Assembly: GCA_963697675.1 (NCBI GenBank)
Contig: CAVOOW010000006.1
Coordinates: forward strand, 682,001-746,000
DNA: 64,000 nucleotides
From: CAVOOW01 sp963697675
Lineage (GTDB): Bacteria > Actinomycetota > Actinomycetes > JACCUZ01
Direction: 5' to 3'
The notes beneath the pieces are model-generated. The model was not told where the DNA came from and made no database searches. It saw only the letters and a program-made list of their open reading frames with translations. How positions within the stretch are numbered: the stretch's first letter is position 1; each line of letters opens with the position of its first letter. Below, piece after piece: positions 14,770-23,918 of this stretch. Made by a program: the position numbers and the translations under genes.

Positions 14770-17700
14770 TCAGACCTCTTCGACGCTGCTCGGCTCCCGC
14801 CGGGACAGGTCGATGCCCAGCTCTTCCGCTGCACGGAAGACGTCCTCGTCGGTCTCGCGCATCTCGATGGACATGCCGTCGCTGGAAAGCACCTCGACGT
14901 TGAGGCACAGCGACTGCATCTCCTTGATCAGCACCTTGAACGACTCGGGGATGCCGGGCTCGGGGATGTTCTCGCCCTTGACGATGGCCTCGTAGACCTT
15001 CACGCGGCCGAGGACGTCGTCGGACTTGATCGTCAACAGTTCCTGGAGCGCGTAGGAGGCGCCGTAGGCCTCGAGGGCCCAGACCTCCATCTCGCCGAAA
15101 CGCTGTCCGCCGAACTGCGCCTTACCACCCAGCGGCTGCTGGGTGATCATGGAGTACGGACCGGTCGAGCGAGCGTGGATCTTGTCGTCGACCAGGTGGA
15201 GCAGCTTCAGGATGTAGATGTAGCCGACGGAGACCGGTGCGTGGAACGGCTCACCGGACCGACCGTCGAACAGGTTGGCCTTGCCGCTCTCGCCGATCAG
15301 CCGGTCGCCGTCGCGGTTGGGCAACGTCGAGCCGAGCAGGCCGGTGATCTCCTCCTCGCGGGCGCCGTCGAAGACCGGGGTCGCGACGTTGGTGCCCGGC
15401 TCCGACTCAGCGGCGCCGATCGCGGTGAGGCGCTGCTGCCAGCCCTCTTTGACCCCATCGATCTTCCAGCCGGCCTTCGCGACCCACCCGAGGTGGGTCT
15501 CGAGGACCTGGCCGACGTTCATGCGCCCCGGAACACCCAGCGGGTTGAGGACGACGTCGACCGGGGTGCCGTCCTCGAGGAACGGCATGTCCTCGACGGG
15601 GAGGATCTTGGCGATGACGCCCTTGTTGCCGTGGCGGCCGGCGAGCTTGTCACCATCGGTGATCTTGCGCTTCTGAGCGACGTAGACGCGCACCAGCTGG
15701 TTGACACCAGGCGGCAGCTCGTAGCCCTCATCGCGGTCGAAGACCTTGATGTCGATGATCTTGCCGGACTCACCGTGCGGCACCTTGAGCGAGGTGTCGC
15801 GCACCTCGCGGGCCTTCTCACCGAAGATCGCCCGGAGCAGGCGCTCCTCCGGTGTCAGCTCGGTCTCGCCCTTGGGCGTGACCTTGCCGACCAGGATGTC
15901 GCCGGCCTCGACGTCGGCACCGATGCGGATGATGCCGCGCTCGTCGAGATCGGCGAGCACCTCTTCGGAGACGTTCGGGATGTCCCGGGTGATCTCCTCG
16001 GGGCCCAGCTTCGTGTCGCGGGCGTCGACCTCGTGCTCCTCGATGTGGATCGAGGAGAGGACGTCGTCCTGGACGAGACGCTGGCTGAGGATGATCGCGT
16101 CCTCGTAGTTGTGGCCCTCCCATGGCATGAACGCCACGAGCAGGTTGCGACCGAGGGCCATCTCACCGTTCTCGGTGCACGGGCCGTCGGCGATGACCTG
16201 GCCGGCCTCGACCCGGTCGCCTTCGTTGACGATCGGGCGCTGGCTGAAGCAGGTGCCCTGGTTGGAACGGCGGAACTTCGCGACCCGGTAGGTGTTGAAG
16301 GTGCCGTCGTCGTTCATCAACGTGATGAGGTCGGCCGACAGCTCCTGAACGACACCCGCCTTCTCGGCGATGATGACGTCACCCGCGTCCTTGGCGGCGC
16401 GGTATTCCATGCCGGTGCCGACGTAGGGCGCCTCGGAACGGAGCAGCGGGACGGCCTGGCGCTGCATGTTGGAACCCATGAGCGCCCGGTTGGCGTCGTC
16501 GTGCTCGAGGAACGGGATCATGGCCGTGGCCACCGACACCATCTGGCGCGGTGAGACGTCCATGTAGTCGACCTCGCCGGCCGGGATGAACTCGACCTCG
16601 CCGCCCTTGCGACGCACCAGGACCCGGGCCTCGGAGAACGTGTTGTCCGGGTCGAGCGGTGCGTTCGCCTGGGCGATGACGTGCTCGTCTTCCTCGTCAG
16701 CAGTGAGGTAGTCGACAGCGTCGCTGACCTTGCCCTTGGCCACCTTGCGGTAGGGCGTCTCGACGAACCCGAAGGCGTTGATGCGCCCGTAGGTCGCGAG
16801 CGATCCGATCAGGCCGATGTTCGGGCCTTCCGGGGTCTCGATCGGGCACATCCGGCCGTAGTGGCTGGTGTGCACGTCGCGGACCTCGAAGCCGGCGCGC
16901 TCCCGGGAGAGACCGCCGGGCCCGAGCGCCGACAGGCGACGCTTGTGGGTCAGGCCGGCCAGCGGGTTGGTCTGGTCCATGAACTGGCTGAGCTGGGAGG
17001 TTCCGAAGAACTCCTTGATGCTGGCCACGACCGGGCGGATGTTGATCAGGGTCTGCGGCGTGATGGCCTCGACGTCCTGTGTCGTCATGCGCTCGCGCAC
17101 GACCCGCTCCATGCGAGACAGCCCCGTACGCACCTGGTTCTGGATCAGCTCGCCCACGGTGCGCAGGCGACGGTTGCCGAAGTGGTCGATGTCGTCGACC
17201 TCTACGCGCAACGTGCGGCCTGACATCGCCGACATCTCGGTCTCGCCGGCGTGCAGCTTCACGATGAAACGGATCGTCTCGACGATGTCGTCGAGGGTGA
17301 GGACACTCGACCCGACCGGCTTGTCGACACCCAGCTTCTTGTTCACCTTGTAGCGGCCGACCTTTGCGAGGTCATAGCGCTTCGGGTTGAAGTAGAGGTT
17401 GTCGAGCAGCGTCTGAGCGGCCTCCTCGGTGGGGGGCTCGCCCGGGCGCAGCTTGCGGTAGATGTCGAGCAGGGCCTCCTTGCGGTCGGCCGTGTGGTCC
17501 TTCTCGAGCGTCGCGCGGATCGACTCGTACTCGCCGAACTCTTCGAGGATCTTGGCGTCGTCCCAGCCGAGGGCCTTGAGCAGGACCGTGACCGACTGCT
17601 TGCGCTTGCGGTCGACGCGGACGCCGACCTGGTCGCGCTTGTCGATCTCGAACTCGAGCCAGGCACCCCGTGACGGGATGATCTTGGAACCGTAGATGTC

Positions 17701-18264
17701 CTTGTCGGACGTCTTGTCCAAGGACTTGTCGAAGTAGACGCCCGGCGACCGGACCAGCTGGGACACCACGACACGCTCGGTGCCGTTGATGACGAAGGTG
17801 CCCTTGTTGGTCATCAGGGGGAAGTCGCCCATGAACACCGTCTGGCTCTTGATCTCGCCGGTCGTGTTGTTCATGAACTCGGCCGTCACGAACAGCGGGG
17901 CCGAGTAGGTCATGTCGCGTTCCTTGCACTCGTCGACCGAGTACTTGGGCTCGTAGAACTCCGGCTCGGAGAACGAGAGCGACATCGTCTGCTGGAAGTC
18001 CTCGATCGGCGAGATCTCTTCGAAGATCTCAGCCAGACCAGACTTTCCGGAAAGCTCGTCGCGCCCTTCGGCGCGACGTGCCTCGACCCGGTCCTTCCAC
18101 TTCTCGTTGCCGAGCAGCCAGTCGAAACTGTCCGTCTGCAGGGCGAGGAGGTTGGGGACCTCGAGGGGTTCGCGGATCTTTGCGAAGCTGATGCGGGGTG
18201 GTGCGGTGCTGCTGGTGATGCCGAGGGTGTTGGTTGGCTTGCTGGCGTTGCGCGTCGCGGCCAA
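14770..18264 (-). CDS. rpoB: RNA polymerase beta subunit
   Basis: Core RNA polymerase subunit. I chose the TTG at 18264 (M-A-A-T-R-N-A-S), which matches the Streptomyces N-terminus (MAASRNAS) and has GGAAGG seven bases upstream; the frame opens further to 18321. Length is 1164 residues. The rifampicin region near residues 420-448 reads SQLSQFMDQTNPLAGLTHKR then RLSALGPGG, the sensitive form. The protein continues normally through DGRSGEPFHAPVSVGYIYIL and LLTIKSDDVLGRVKVYEAIV. Confidence 0.97.
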   Translation of the reverse strand: MAATRNASKPTNTLGITSSTAPPRISFAKIREPLEVPNLLALQTDSFDWLLGNEKWKDRVEARRAEGRDELSGKSGLAEIFEEISPIEDFQQTMSLSFSEPEFYEPKYSVDECKERDMTYSAPLFVTAEFMNNTTGEIKSQTVFMGDFPLMTNKGTFVINGTERVVVSQLVRSPGVYFDKSLDKTSDKDIYGSKIIPSRGAWLEFEIDKRDQVGVRVDRKRKQSVTVLLKALGWDDAKILEEFGEYESIRATLEKDHTADRKEALLDIYRKLRPGEPPTEEAAQTLLDNLYFNPKRYDLAKVGRYKVNKKLGVDKPVGSSVLTLDDIVETIRFIVKLHAGETEMSAMSGRTLRVEVDDIDHFGNRRLRTVGELIQNQVRTGLSRMERVVRERMTTQDVEAITPQTLINIRPVVASIKEFFGTSQLSQFMDQTNPLAGLTHKRRLSALGPGGLSRERAGFEVRDVHTSHYGRMCPIETPEGPNIGLIGSLATYGRINAFGFVETPYRKVAKGKVSDAVDYLTADEEDEHVIAQANAPLDPDNTFSEARVLVRRKGGEVEFIPAGEVDYMDVSPRQMVSVATAMIPFLEHDDANRALMGSNMQRQAVPLLRSEAPYVGTGMEYRAAKDAGDVIIAEKAGVVQELSADLITLMNDDGTFNTYRVAKFRRSNQGTCFSQRPIVNEGDRVEAGQVIADGPCTENGEMALGRNLLVAFMPWEGHNYEDAIILSQRLVQDDVLSSIHIEEHEVDARDTKLGPEEITRDIPNVSEEVLADLDERGIIRIGADVEAGDILVGKVTPKGETELTPEERLLRAIFGEKAREVRDTSLKVPHGESGKIIDIKVFDRDEGYELPPGVNQLVRVYVAQKRKITDGDKLAGRHGNKGVIAKILPVEDMPFLEDGTPVDVVLNPLGVPGRMNVGQVLETHLGWVAKAGWKIDGVKEGWQQRLTAIGAAESEPGTNVATPVFDGAREEEITGLLGSTLPNRDGDRLIGESGKANLFDGRSGEPFHAPVSVGYIYILKLLHLVDDKIHARSTGPYSMITQQPLGGKAQFGGQRFGEMEVWALEAYGASYALQELLTIKSDDVLGRVKVYEAIVKGENIPEPGIPESFKVLIKEMQSLCLNVEVLSSDGMSIEMRETDEDVFRAAEELGIDLSRREPSSVEEV

Positions 18265-18855
18265 GAGGCGTCCTTCCGAGGGCTCGCGGACCTCTAAATC
18301 GGCGCATGCCGGACTGCCCATGGCAAATCGCCCGGGGATGAGTCAGGTGGCAGCGCAGAAGGGGCAGCATACCCCGAGGGCAGGCGAGAGTAAAGTGGCC
18401 GCCCGCTCGAGGGGGCGCCCCTGGTCGTCGCACGGCGAATCGCCCTGCTGACGTGAACGGATCCGGATGATCTTGGATCGGCTCCTCTGGAGTTATGACG
18501 GCTCCGCGCAGGATGGACCCGAACGGCGCGTGCGTCAAGAGCCAACGCCCAATTCCGGCTGCTAAACCCCCGTCTGGCCGCTCGTTGGCGGCGCCGGGAT
18601 CTCGCTAGCGGCGGGCGATTTCCATGATCGATAAGGGCCTCGGCGCCGGTGTTCCGGGCCGGATCCGCCGCGCAGTCCTCGATGCCGGCGGGAGGTGCGC
18701 GACGCCTGTCGCGCAGCGCCCGCGGCTGGGCCGCCGCGCGTTACCGCCGACCGTCGACCCCCGCCGCCTCGTGCCCGCGTACGCCGACGCCGAGCCTGCC
18801 CGCGCAGCCCCACCGCCCAGGCCGCCCCACGCTCCCAGCGAGCTCGCGGCAGCGG
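18265..18855 (-). promoter_or_regulatory. rpoB upstream region with candidate promoter
   Basis: No convincing gene lies in this 590-base stretch. On the minus strand TTGACG (18533-18538), 17 bases, then CATCCT (18510-18515) form a plausible sigma-70-like promoter, which would give an rpoB 5' UTR of about 240 bases. The part from 18560 to 18855 is very GC-rich and I see nothing specific in it. Confidence 0.4.
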
Positions 18856-19553
18856 TCAGAGGGCGACGACCTTGTTGACGAGCCACCTGCCGTCGACCTT
18901 CACCAGCGTCAGGCGGACCCGGTTCAGGTCGACCCGGGTCCGTCCAGCCGCGTCGAGGTGGTCGTCTGGTTGACGAACAGCAGCACGACGACCTGATCGG
19001 CGGTGGCACTCACGATCGACTGGGCGGCGACCTCAGCCTTGACGACCACGTGGTACTGCTCGGCTCCGGGTCGCACCATCTTGGTCGTCGTGACCTGGTA
19101 GTCGCGGGCGAAGCTGCCGGTCAGCGTGGCCCGGGCGGCGGCGAAGTTGTCGTCGAGGTGTCGATAGTCGTAGGACAGGATCACCTCGGCGTTGTCACGG
19201 GCTGCGGCCACGGCCTGGTCGCGAGCCGTCTCGATCCGCTGGTCACTCGCGACGCGGTAGGCGACGAGGCCGAACGCAGCCAGCGCGCTCAGCGTCAGCG
19301 CCAGCAGGCCGGCGAGCAGGCGCGTTCCCGATCGTTGCGGTCCGCTCTCCCGTGGCGAGGAGCCATCGGCGTCGCGCTGCTCGGCCTCGGGCGGCTCGAG
19401 AACCGTCGTGCCGGCCTGCCCAGATGAAGCGGGACTCGGGTCGCTGTGCCCCGGCGAACCAACACTCGGGCCGGTGCTGCCGGAAGGACCGGCGTTCGGG
19501 CGGGCAGGGTGGGCCCGGGCGCGAAGCCCGGCGATCGGTCGATTGCGTGCCAT
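18856..19553 (-). pseudogene. Mce-associated membrane protein, frameshifted near its 3' end
   Basis: The encoded protein has a Pro/Ser/Gly-rich cytosolic N-terminus, one membrane helix (LLAGLLALTLSALAAFGLVA, about residues 79-98) and an extracytoplasmic domain like those of Mce-associated proteins, which help Mce lipid importers. The open frame ends at 18924, but reading frame +1 from about 18945 continues as RVDLNRVRLTLVKVDGRWLV then NKVVAL and stops at 18856, exactly the usual family ending. One base is missing in a C/G run. The repaired length would be 232 residues. Either decay or an assembly indel explains it. Confidence 0.75.
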
Positions 19554-19569
19554 GTCGCTCTCCTCTTCC

Positions 19570-20117
19570 TCAGCCCACGAAGGTCAGGTCGGAAACGAGC
19601 CAGTGACCTTGCTGACGGACGAGGCTCAACTGCAGGCGGTAGTGCCGCTGCTCGCCTTTCGGGCTCGCCGTGTTGGTGACCGTGCTGTCGGCGACGACGA
19701 GGACGACAGCGGAGTCGGAGTCCGACGACACCAGACCCGCGTCGAGCACGTCGCCCTTGGCGACCGCCTTGTTGGCGGTCACCAGCTGGGTCAGGTTCTT
19801 GGTCCCCGCCTGGAACTGCTTGCGGAAGTCACCGGTCGAACCCCGCAGCACGCGGCCGAGGTCACGGTCGAGGTGCCGGTAGTCCAGGGTCGTGAAGTTG
19901 ACCGTCTCCTGCCGCGCGGCTTGCAGCACGTCGGCACGCTGGATGTTGCGCGACGACGCCGACGAGATCCGGGCGCGAGGACGCCGACGCCGATCAGCGC
20001 GGCCACGGTGAGCACCGCAAGCACCGCGAACGCCAGGCGGCGCCGCACCGGGACTGTCGGCTGCGCCTCCGGCGGGCGGTCTACTTGCTGAGTGGGCTGA
20101 GCAATAGCCATTGCCAC
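19570..20117 (-). pseudogene. Second Mce-associated membrane protein, frameshifted after its membrane helix
   Basis: The start is ATG at 20117 (MAMAIAQPTQQVDRPPEA). A membrane helix (RLAFAVLAVLTVAALIGVGV) follows, and the frame is then lost near 19980. The next frame resumes at once with ARISSASSRNIQRADVLQAA and runs through TLDYRHLDRDLGRVLRGSTG to the end VSDLTFVG. It shares the LDYRHLD motif with the neighbouring Mce-associated gene (SYDYRHLDDN), so the two are paralogues. One base is missing; repaired length 182 residues. Confidence 0.75.
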
Positions 20118-20239
20118 GAGTCCTTACCGAAAGCTTGTGCCTGACCGCCGGACGGCCCCGAACACAAGAGGTGCCCGCCCGGAGCCGAAGGCGAGTCCGC
20201 TGGTGGGGTCGTATCCGGCGACGTACGACGACGCGGCCC

Positions 20240-20330
20240 CCGGACGACTCGGTCAAACCTGTCGAAACAGGAAAGAAATACTTAACAGCCTGATTTGGAG
20301 GATTTTGTACTGGAATTTCAGTCGACGCCT
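20240..20330 (-). repeat. Copy A of a 22-bp direct repeat with an AT-rich flank
   Basis: CCGGACGACTCGGTCAAACC plus TG (20240-20261) recurs with one mismatch at 23122-23143. Both copies are followed on the plus strand by about 60 bases of unusually AT-rich DNA in a ~70% GC region. Here that block directly abuts the point where mceF homology stops. On the minus strand the repeat supplies TTGACC, a possible -35 box, upstream of the Mce-associated gene. Confidence 0.55.
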
Positions 20331-20759
20331 GGAGCAACCGGGTCTCGGTGTGGATCGGAGTGGCCGTGTTCGCGACGGTGATGTGGCCGCCGTTCGACAG
20401 GTACGGCCCGCTGCGCCGCCGCGGCTGCAGGTCCACGTACTGCTCCCCCACCGCGGATCGGTTCGCCACGACGGCGCGGGTGTCCGCGGGGATCCGGGTC
20501 CCGCCCTGCAGCCGCAGGTCGACGTGCACGCCGTCGTCGGCCAGCCGGAGCCGGTCGACGCGCCCGACGGCGACCCCGCGATAGGTCACTTCGGCGTTGG
20601 TGAAGATGCCGCCGGACTCGGTGAAGTCGGCCGTGACGACATAGCCGTCGCCGAACAGCCGCTCGCCGAGCCCGACGTAGCGCGCGCTGACATAGCTCAC
20701 CCCGATCAGCGTGATCAGCGCGAAGGCGATCAGCTGGAGTTGGTGCTGCGCCGGATCAT
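20330..20759 (-). pseudogene. mceF-like gene, frameshifted at its start and truncated
   Basis: The ATG at 20759 overlaps the mceE stop (ATGA), as expected of an mce operon, but its frame ends after nine codons. One base later the family sequence resumes as LQLIAFALITLIGVSYVSAR, followed by a complete Mce/MlaD domain (YVGLGERLFGDGYVVTADF, AEVTYRGVAVGRVDRLRL, GEQYVDLQP). Homology stops at RLLQAS near 20330, where the AT-rich element begins. About 143 codons of a usual 350-400 remain, so the helical channel-forming part is lost. Confidence 0.75.
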
Positions 20760-21940
20760 GCCCATCCCCCCGTCATCAGGTCAGCGAGGTTCATGTCGTA
20801 GGCCGCTGCCTGGCCGCGGGGCAGCACCGGCAGGGGGATCGTCGGCAGGCCGGGTCCCCCACCGCCGGTGGGCAGCGGCGGTACGGAGACAGTTGGCAGC
20901 GGTGGGACTGACAGGGTGGGCAGCGATGTCGGCAGGCCAGGTCCGCTGCTCGGCTTGAGGTTCCCGATGATGTTGCGCATGTCGATGTCGGCGGTGATCC
21001 GCAGGTTCGTGTAGTCGCCGCGCACGGCGCCCGTCGCCGCTGCCGGGAACGGGTAGGTCAGCGCCATCTCGAGCGCCTTGGGCAGGTTGGCTCCTGCGTC
21101 GGCGAGCTTGGTGAGGGTTGGCTGGAGAGCCTTGAGGTTGGCGACGGTGTCGGCCTTCGACGCGTTGATCACGCGCGTCCCGACCTTGCCCAGCTCGGAG
21201 AGCGCGGTGAGCATCTTGGTGAGCGCCTTGCGCTGGTCGGCCAGAACCTTCAGGCCGGGGCCGAGATTGTCGATGGCCGTCGCGAGGTCGTCCTTCTGCG
21301 CGGCGAGGTTCGCGCTGAGGTGGTCGAGCCCGTCGAGGGCGCGCACGATGTCGGCCTTCTGCTTGTCGAGGCCGCCGACGAACGTGTCGAGCTGATGGAT
21401 CGCACCCTTGATGTCGGACTCCCGGCCGGCCATGGCCTTGCTCAGCTCCACGTTGATCGTCTTGAGCTGGGCGACCCCGCCGCCGTTGAGCACCAGCGAC
21501 AGCGCCCCGAGCACCTCCTCCACCTCGGGATTGCGGCCGCTGCGCGACAGCGGGATCGTGTCGCCCTCCCCGAGCCGGCCCAGCGGGGCGGGGCCGGTCG
21601 GCGGCGAGAGCGACACGAACTTCTCCCCCAGCAGGCTGGTCTGGCGCAGCTCCGCGACCGCGTTGTCCGGCAGCTTGACCGAGTCGCGCAACCGAAGGCG
21701 CACCTGCGCGTGCCATCCCTCGAGAGTGATCTTGTCGACGGCACCGACGGTCACGTCGTTGACCTTGACGGCCGACTGGGGCACCAGGTCGAGCACGTCG
21801 CGGAACTCGACCGTGACGTGGTAGACGTCGCCGCCCTGCGCGGCGCCACCCGGCAGCGGGAGGTCGCCGACGCCCTGACAGCTCGTGAGGGCAACACACC
21901 CCATGAGTACGGACGCGACGCCCGCGATCCGGCGGATCAT
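20756..21940 (-). CDS. mceE: Mce-family lipoprotein (MceE-like)
   Basis: Substrate-binding/channel component of an Mce lipid-import complex, anchored to the outer face of the membrane. The 394 residues open with a lipoprotein signal peptide whose lipobox is L18-T-S-C21. An MlaD domain follows (residues ~38-125: VYHVTVEFRDVLDLVPQSAV, GEKFVSLSPPTG), then a long helical region rich in heptads (DIKGAIHQLDTFVGGLDKQK) and a Pro-rich C-terminus. It is the only intact structural gene left in this mce locus and cannot form a transporter without partners encoded elsewhere. Confidence 0.85.
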   Translation of the reverse strand: MIRRIAGVASVLMGCVALTSCQGVGDLPLPGGAAQGGDVYHVTVEFRDVLDLVPQSAVKVNDVTVGAVDKITLEGWHAQVRLRLRDSVKLPDNAVAELRQTSLLGEKFVSLSPPTGPAPLGRLGEGDTIPLSRSGRNPEVEEVLGALSLVLNGGGVAQLKTINVELSKAMAGRESDIKGAIHQLDTFVGGLDKQKADIVRALDGLDHLSANLAAQKDDLATAIDNLGPGLKVLADQRKALTKMLTALSELGKVGTRVINASKADTVANLKALQPTLTKLADAGANLPKALEMALTYPFPAAATGAVRGDYTNLRITADIDMRNIIGNLKPSSGPGLPTSLPTLSVPPLPTVSVPPLPTGGGGPGLPTIPLPVLPRGQAAAYDMNLADLMTGGWA

Positions 21941-22776
21941 CGGTCACTCCGCAAGATGCCGCCCAGGGTGAGGTCCGGGCCGCTCGACGTGCTCGACAGG
22001 AGACCCTGCTTGCCGGGCTTGGGGAACTTGAGACCCTTGAACACCTTGTCGATGTCGTCGCAGACGCTCTTCGGCTGTCCCGCCGAGATGAGCAGCGAGC
22101 AGAGGAACACCGCGGGGTCCTGGGACTGCTGGGCGTTGTCGCGGGTGTCCAGCGTCCCGGACGATCCGTTGTACGCGAGGTTGAGGTTGCCCAGGGCATC
22201 CGGGCCGGCCTCGAGGACCTCGCCGATCGCGGCCTTCTGCTTGGCGAGCGTTCCGGTGATGTCCGCGAGCCCCTTGATGTCGGTGGTCAGGTTGGACTTG
22301 TTCTCCTTGACGAAGGACGCCACCTCGGTGAGCGCGACGGCGAGGTTCTTCAGCGCGAGGGCCAGCTCGCCGCGCTCACCCGCGAGCTGGTCGGCGACGC
22401 TGGCGAGGTCGGTGTTGAAGGCCCCGACCTGGTCGTCGCTCTTGGCCAGCGCCGCGGTGAACACGGCCAGGTTGCGGACGGTGCCGAAGATGTCGTCCTT
22501 GCCGTCGGCCAGTGTCGTCAGTGCGGTCGACAGGTCGGTGACCGTCTGGTTGATGTTGGCACCCTCGCCGTCGAGGTTGTCGGCACCGACCTGCAGCAGC
22601 CGCGAGAGCGCGCCGTTCTTGTTGGCGCCCTTGGGACCAAGCGCGACGTCGAGATCGTCGAGGCTGGAGAAGATGCGGTCGAGCTCGACGGGCACTGCGG
22701 TGTCCTCGAGGGGAATCGTCGTCGGGGCCAGCTCCGGGACGCACGAAGGGGTGGCCCACGAGCTTGGTGAGGTCAC
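21937..22776 (-). pseudogene. C-terminal part of an Mce protein (MceC/MceD-like)
   Basis: From about 22745 the frame encodes the post-MlaD helical part of an Mce protein: PLEDTAVPVELDRIFSSLDD, ALGPKGANKNGALSRLLQVG, DDIFGTVRNLAVFTAALAKS, LALALKNLAVALTEVASFVK, and the C-terminal cysteines near FLCSLL and SVCDDI. The signal peptide and MlaD domain are missing. The sequence upstream belongs to the ABC ATPase in a different frame. Its stop overlaps the mceE start. This is the downstream side of a deletion (or of a bad assembly join). Confidence 0.75.
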
Positions 22777-22972
22777 GTCCGTCGATGATGATCGAGCCGC
22801 GGTCCGGCTTGAGCAGGCCGACGAGGGTCTTGAGGAAGACCGACTTTCCGGTGCCGGACGGGCCGAGCATCACCGAGATCTCGCCGGCCGGCAGGGTCAA
22901 CGAGACGTCCTGCCAGATGACCTGGCGCCCGAAGGACTTGGTCAGACCCTCGACCTGGATTTCCACGCCCAC
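22757..22972 (-). pseudogene. ABC ATPase of an Mce system, N-terminal fragment
   Basis: From the GTG at 22972 the frame reads GVEIQVEGLTKSFGRQVIWQ then a Walker A motif GPSGTGKSVFLKTL, typical of MlaF/Mkl ATPases that power Mce import. Homology stops after IIIDGRDLTKL (about 72 residues of the usual ~330). No Walker B, signature or H-loop remains. The yrbE permeases, mceA and mceB and the rest of the ATPase, normally next, are absent. Confidence 0.75.
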
Positions 22973-23121
22973 GCGCTGTGCACCTCACCGTTCGGCAGAC
23001 GGATACAGAGCAGGTAACGAGCGCGTGGCTGCCGGGTTACGGGCTCGGTCCCCTCATCTATGCGCCGGCGGCAGGGCAGGGGGAACCGGATACGCCCGGC
23101 GGCACAGTCGAGATATTCACT

Positions 23122-23200
23122 CCGGACGCCTCGGTCAAACCTGATGCAAGATCACAGATCGGATAATGCACCTTTAAGGATGATTTATCCGTAAAATTCA
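23122..23200 (-). repeat. Copy B of the 22-bp direct repeat with AT-rich flank
   Basis: CCGGACGCCTCGGTCAAACC plus TG at 23122-23143 matches copy A at 21 of 22 positions in the same orientation, about 2.9 kb away. AT-rich DNA occupies 23144-23200. On the minus strand TTGACC is followed after 17 bases by TATCTC, so a promoter for the ATPase gene 150 bases downstream is possible. The rest of 22973-23400 shows no gene I can support. Confidence 0.5.
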
Positions 23201-23412
23201 TGCCGCCGACCGATCTCGGCCGACGGGCACGACCAGGTGCGCCGACGCGCCGCTGACCCATGGACACAAGCGGTGCCCCTGAGTCTGCCGTGGCACTTGC
23301 TGCGCATCAGACGACGACTCTCGACCCAGTTGTGTCCCATGGTCGCCGACACCGGCCACCCTGCCGGCCGCGCGGGCGGACGACGTGGCGGGCCGCGAGG
23401 GCATGACGCGGC

Positions 23413-23455
23413 GAAGGGGTGGCCCCACGGCATCGTGCCGGGCGGCCACCCCTTC
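23413..23455 (-). terminator. Terminator of the rplJ-rplL operon
   Basis: GAAGGGGTGGCC (23413-23424) is the exact reverse complement of 23444-23455, and a small CGGCA/TGCCG hairpin lies in the loop. It lies 50 bases after the rplL stop and has no U-tract. Confidence 0.8.
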
Positions 23456-23504
23456 GGGTGGTGCGAGTACTGCGCGGGACCGAAAGCGAGGTCCCGGTGT
23501 GGTG

Positions 23505-23894
23505 CTACTTGACGGTGACCGTGGCGCCGGCGCCCTCGAGGGCGGCCTTGGCCTTGTCTGCGGCCTCCTTGGCAACCTTCTCCAGGACCGCCTTGGGTGC
23601 GCCGTCCACGAGGTCCTTGGCCTCCTTGAGACCGAGGCTGGTGAGCGAGCGCACCTCCTTGATGACCTGGATCTTCTTCTCGCCGGCTGCCTCGAGGATG
23701 ACGTCGAACTCGTCCTGAGCGGCCTCTTCCTCGGCCGCAGCGGCGCCGCCGCCTGAGGCCGGGCCGGCCACGGCGACCGGAGCGGCCGCGGTGACGCCGA
23801 AGGTGTCTTCGAACTGCTTCACGAACTCGGAGAGCTCGATGAGGGTCATCTCCTTGAACGACTCAAGGAGCTCGTCTGCGCTGAGCTTCGCCAT
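23505..23894 (-). CDS. rplL: 50S ribosomal protein L7/L12
   Basis: Stalk protein that recruits translational GTPases. The 129 residues have the N-terminal dimerisation part (ADELLESFKEMTLIELSEFV), an Ala/Gly hinge, and the globular domain (DVILEAAGEKKIQVIKEVRS, GLKEAKDLVDGAPKAV). Length is typical. It lies downstream of rplJ and is followed by a terminator. Confidence 0.98.
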   Translation of the reverse strand: MAKLSADELLESFKEMTLIELSEFVKQFEDTFGVTAAAPVAVAGPASGGGAAAAEEEAAQDEFDVILEAAGEKKIQVIKEVRSLTSLGLKEAKDLVDGAPKAVLEKVAKEAADKAKAALEGAGATVTVK

Positions 23895-23918
23895 GATGGC
23901 GGGTCCTTCCTTAGCAAA

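Noticed and set aside
22376..22972. A complete 198-residue ABC ATPase frame
   Set aside because: After residue ~72 the frame reads through Mce protein sequence in the wrong register and has no Walker B or signature motif.
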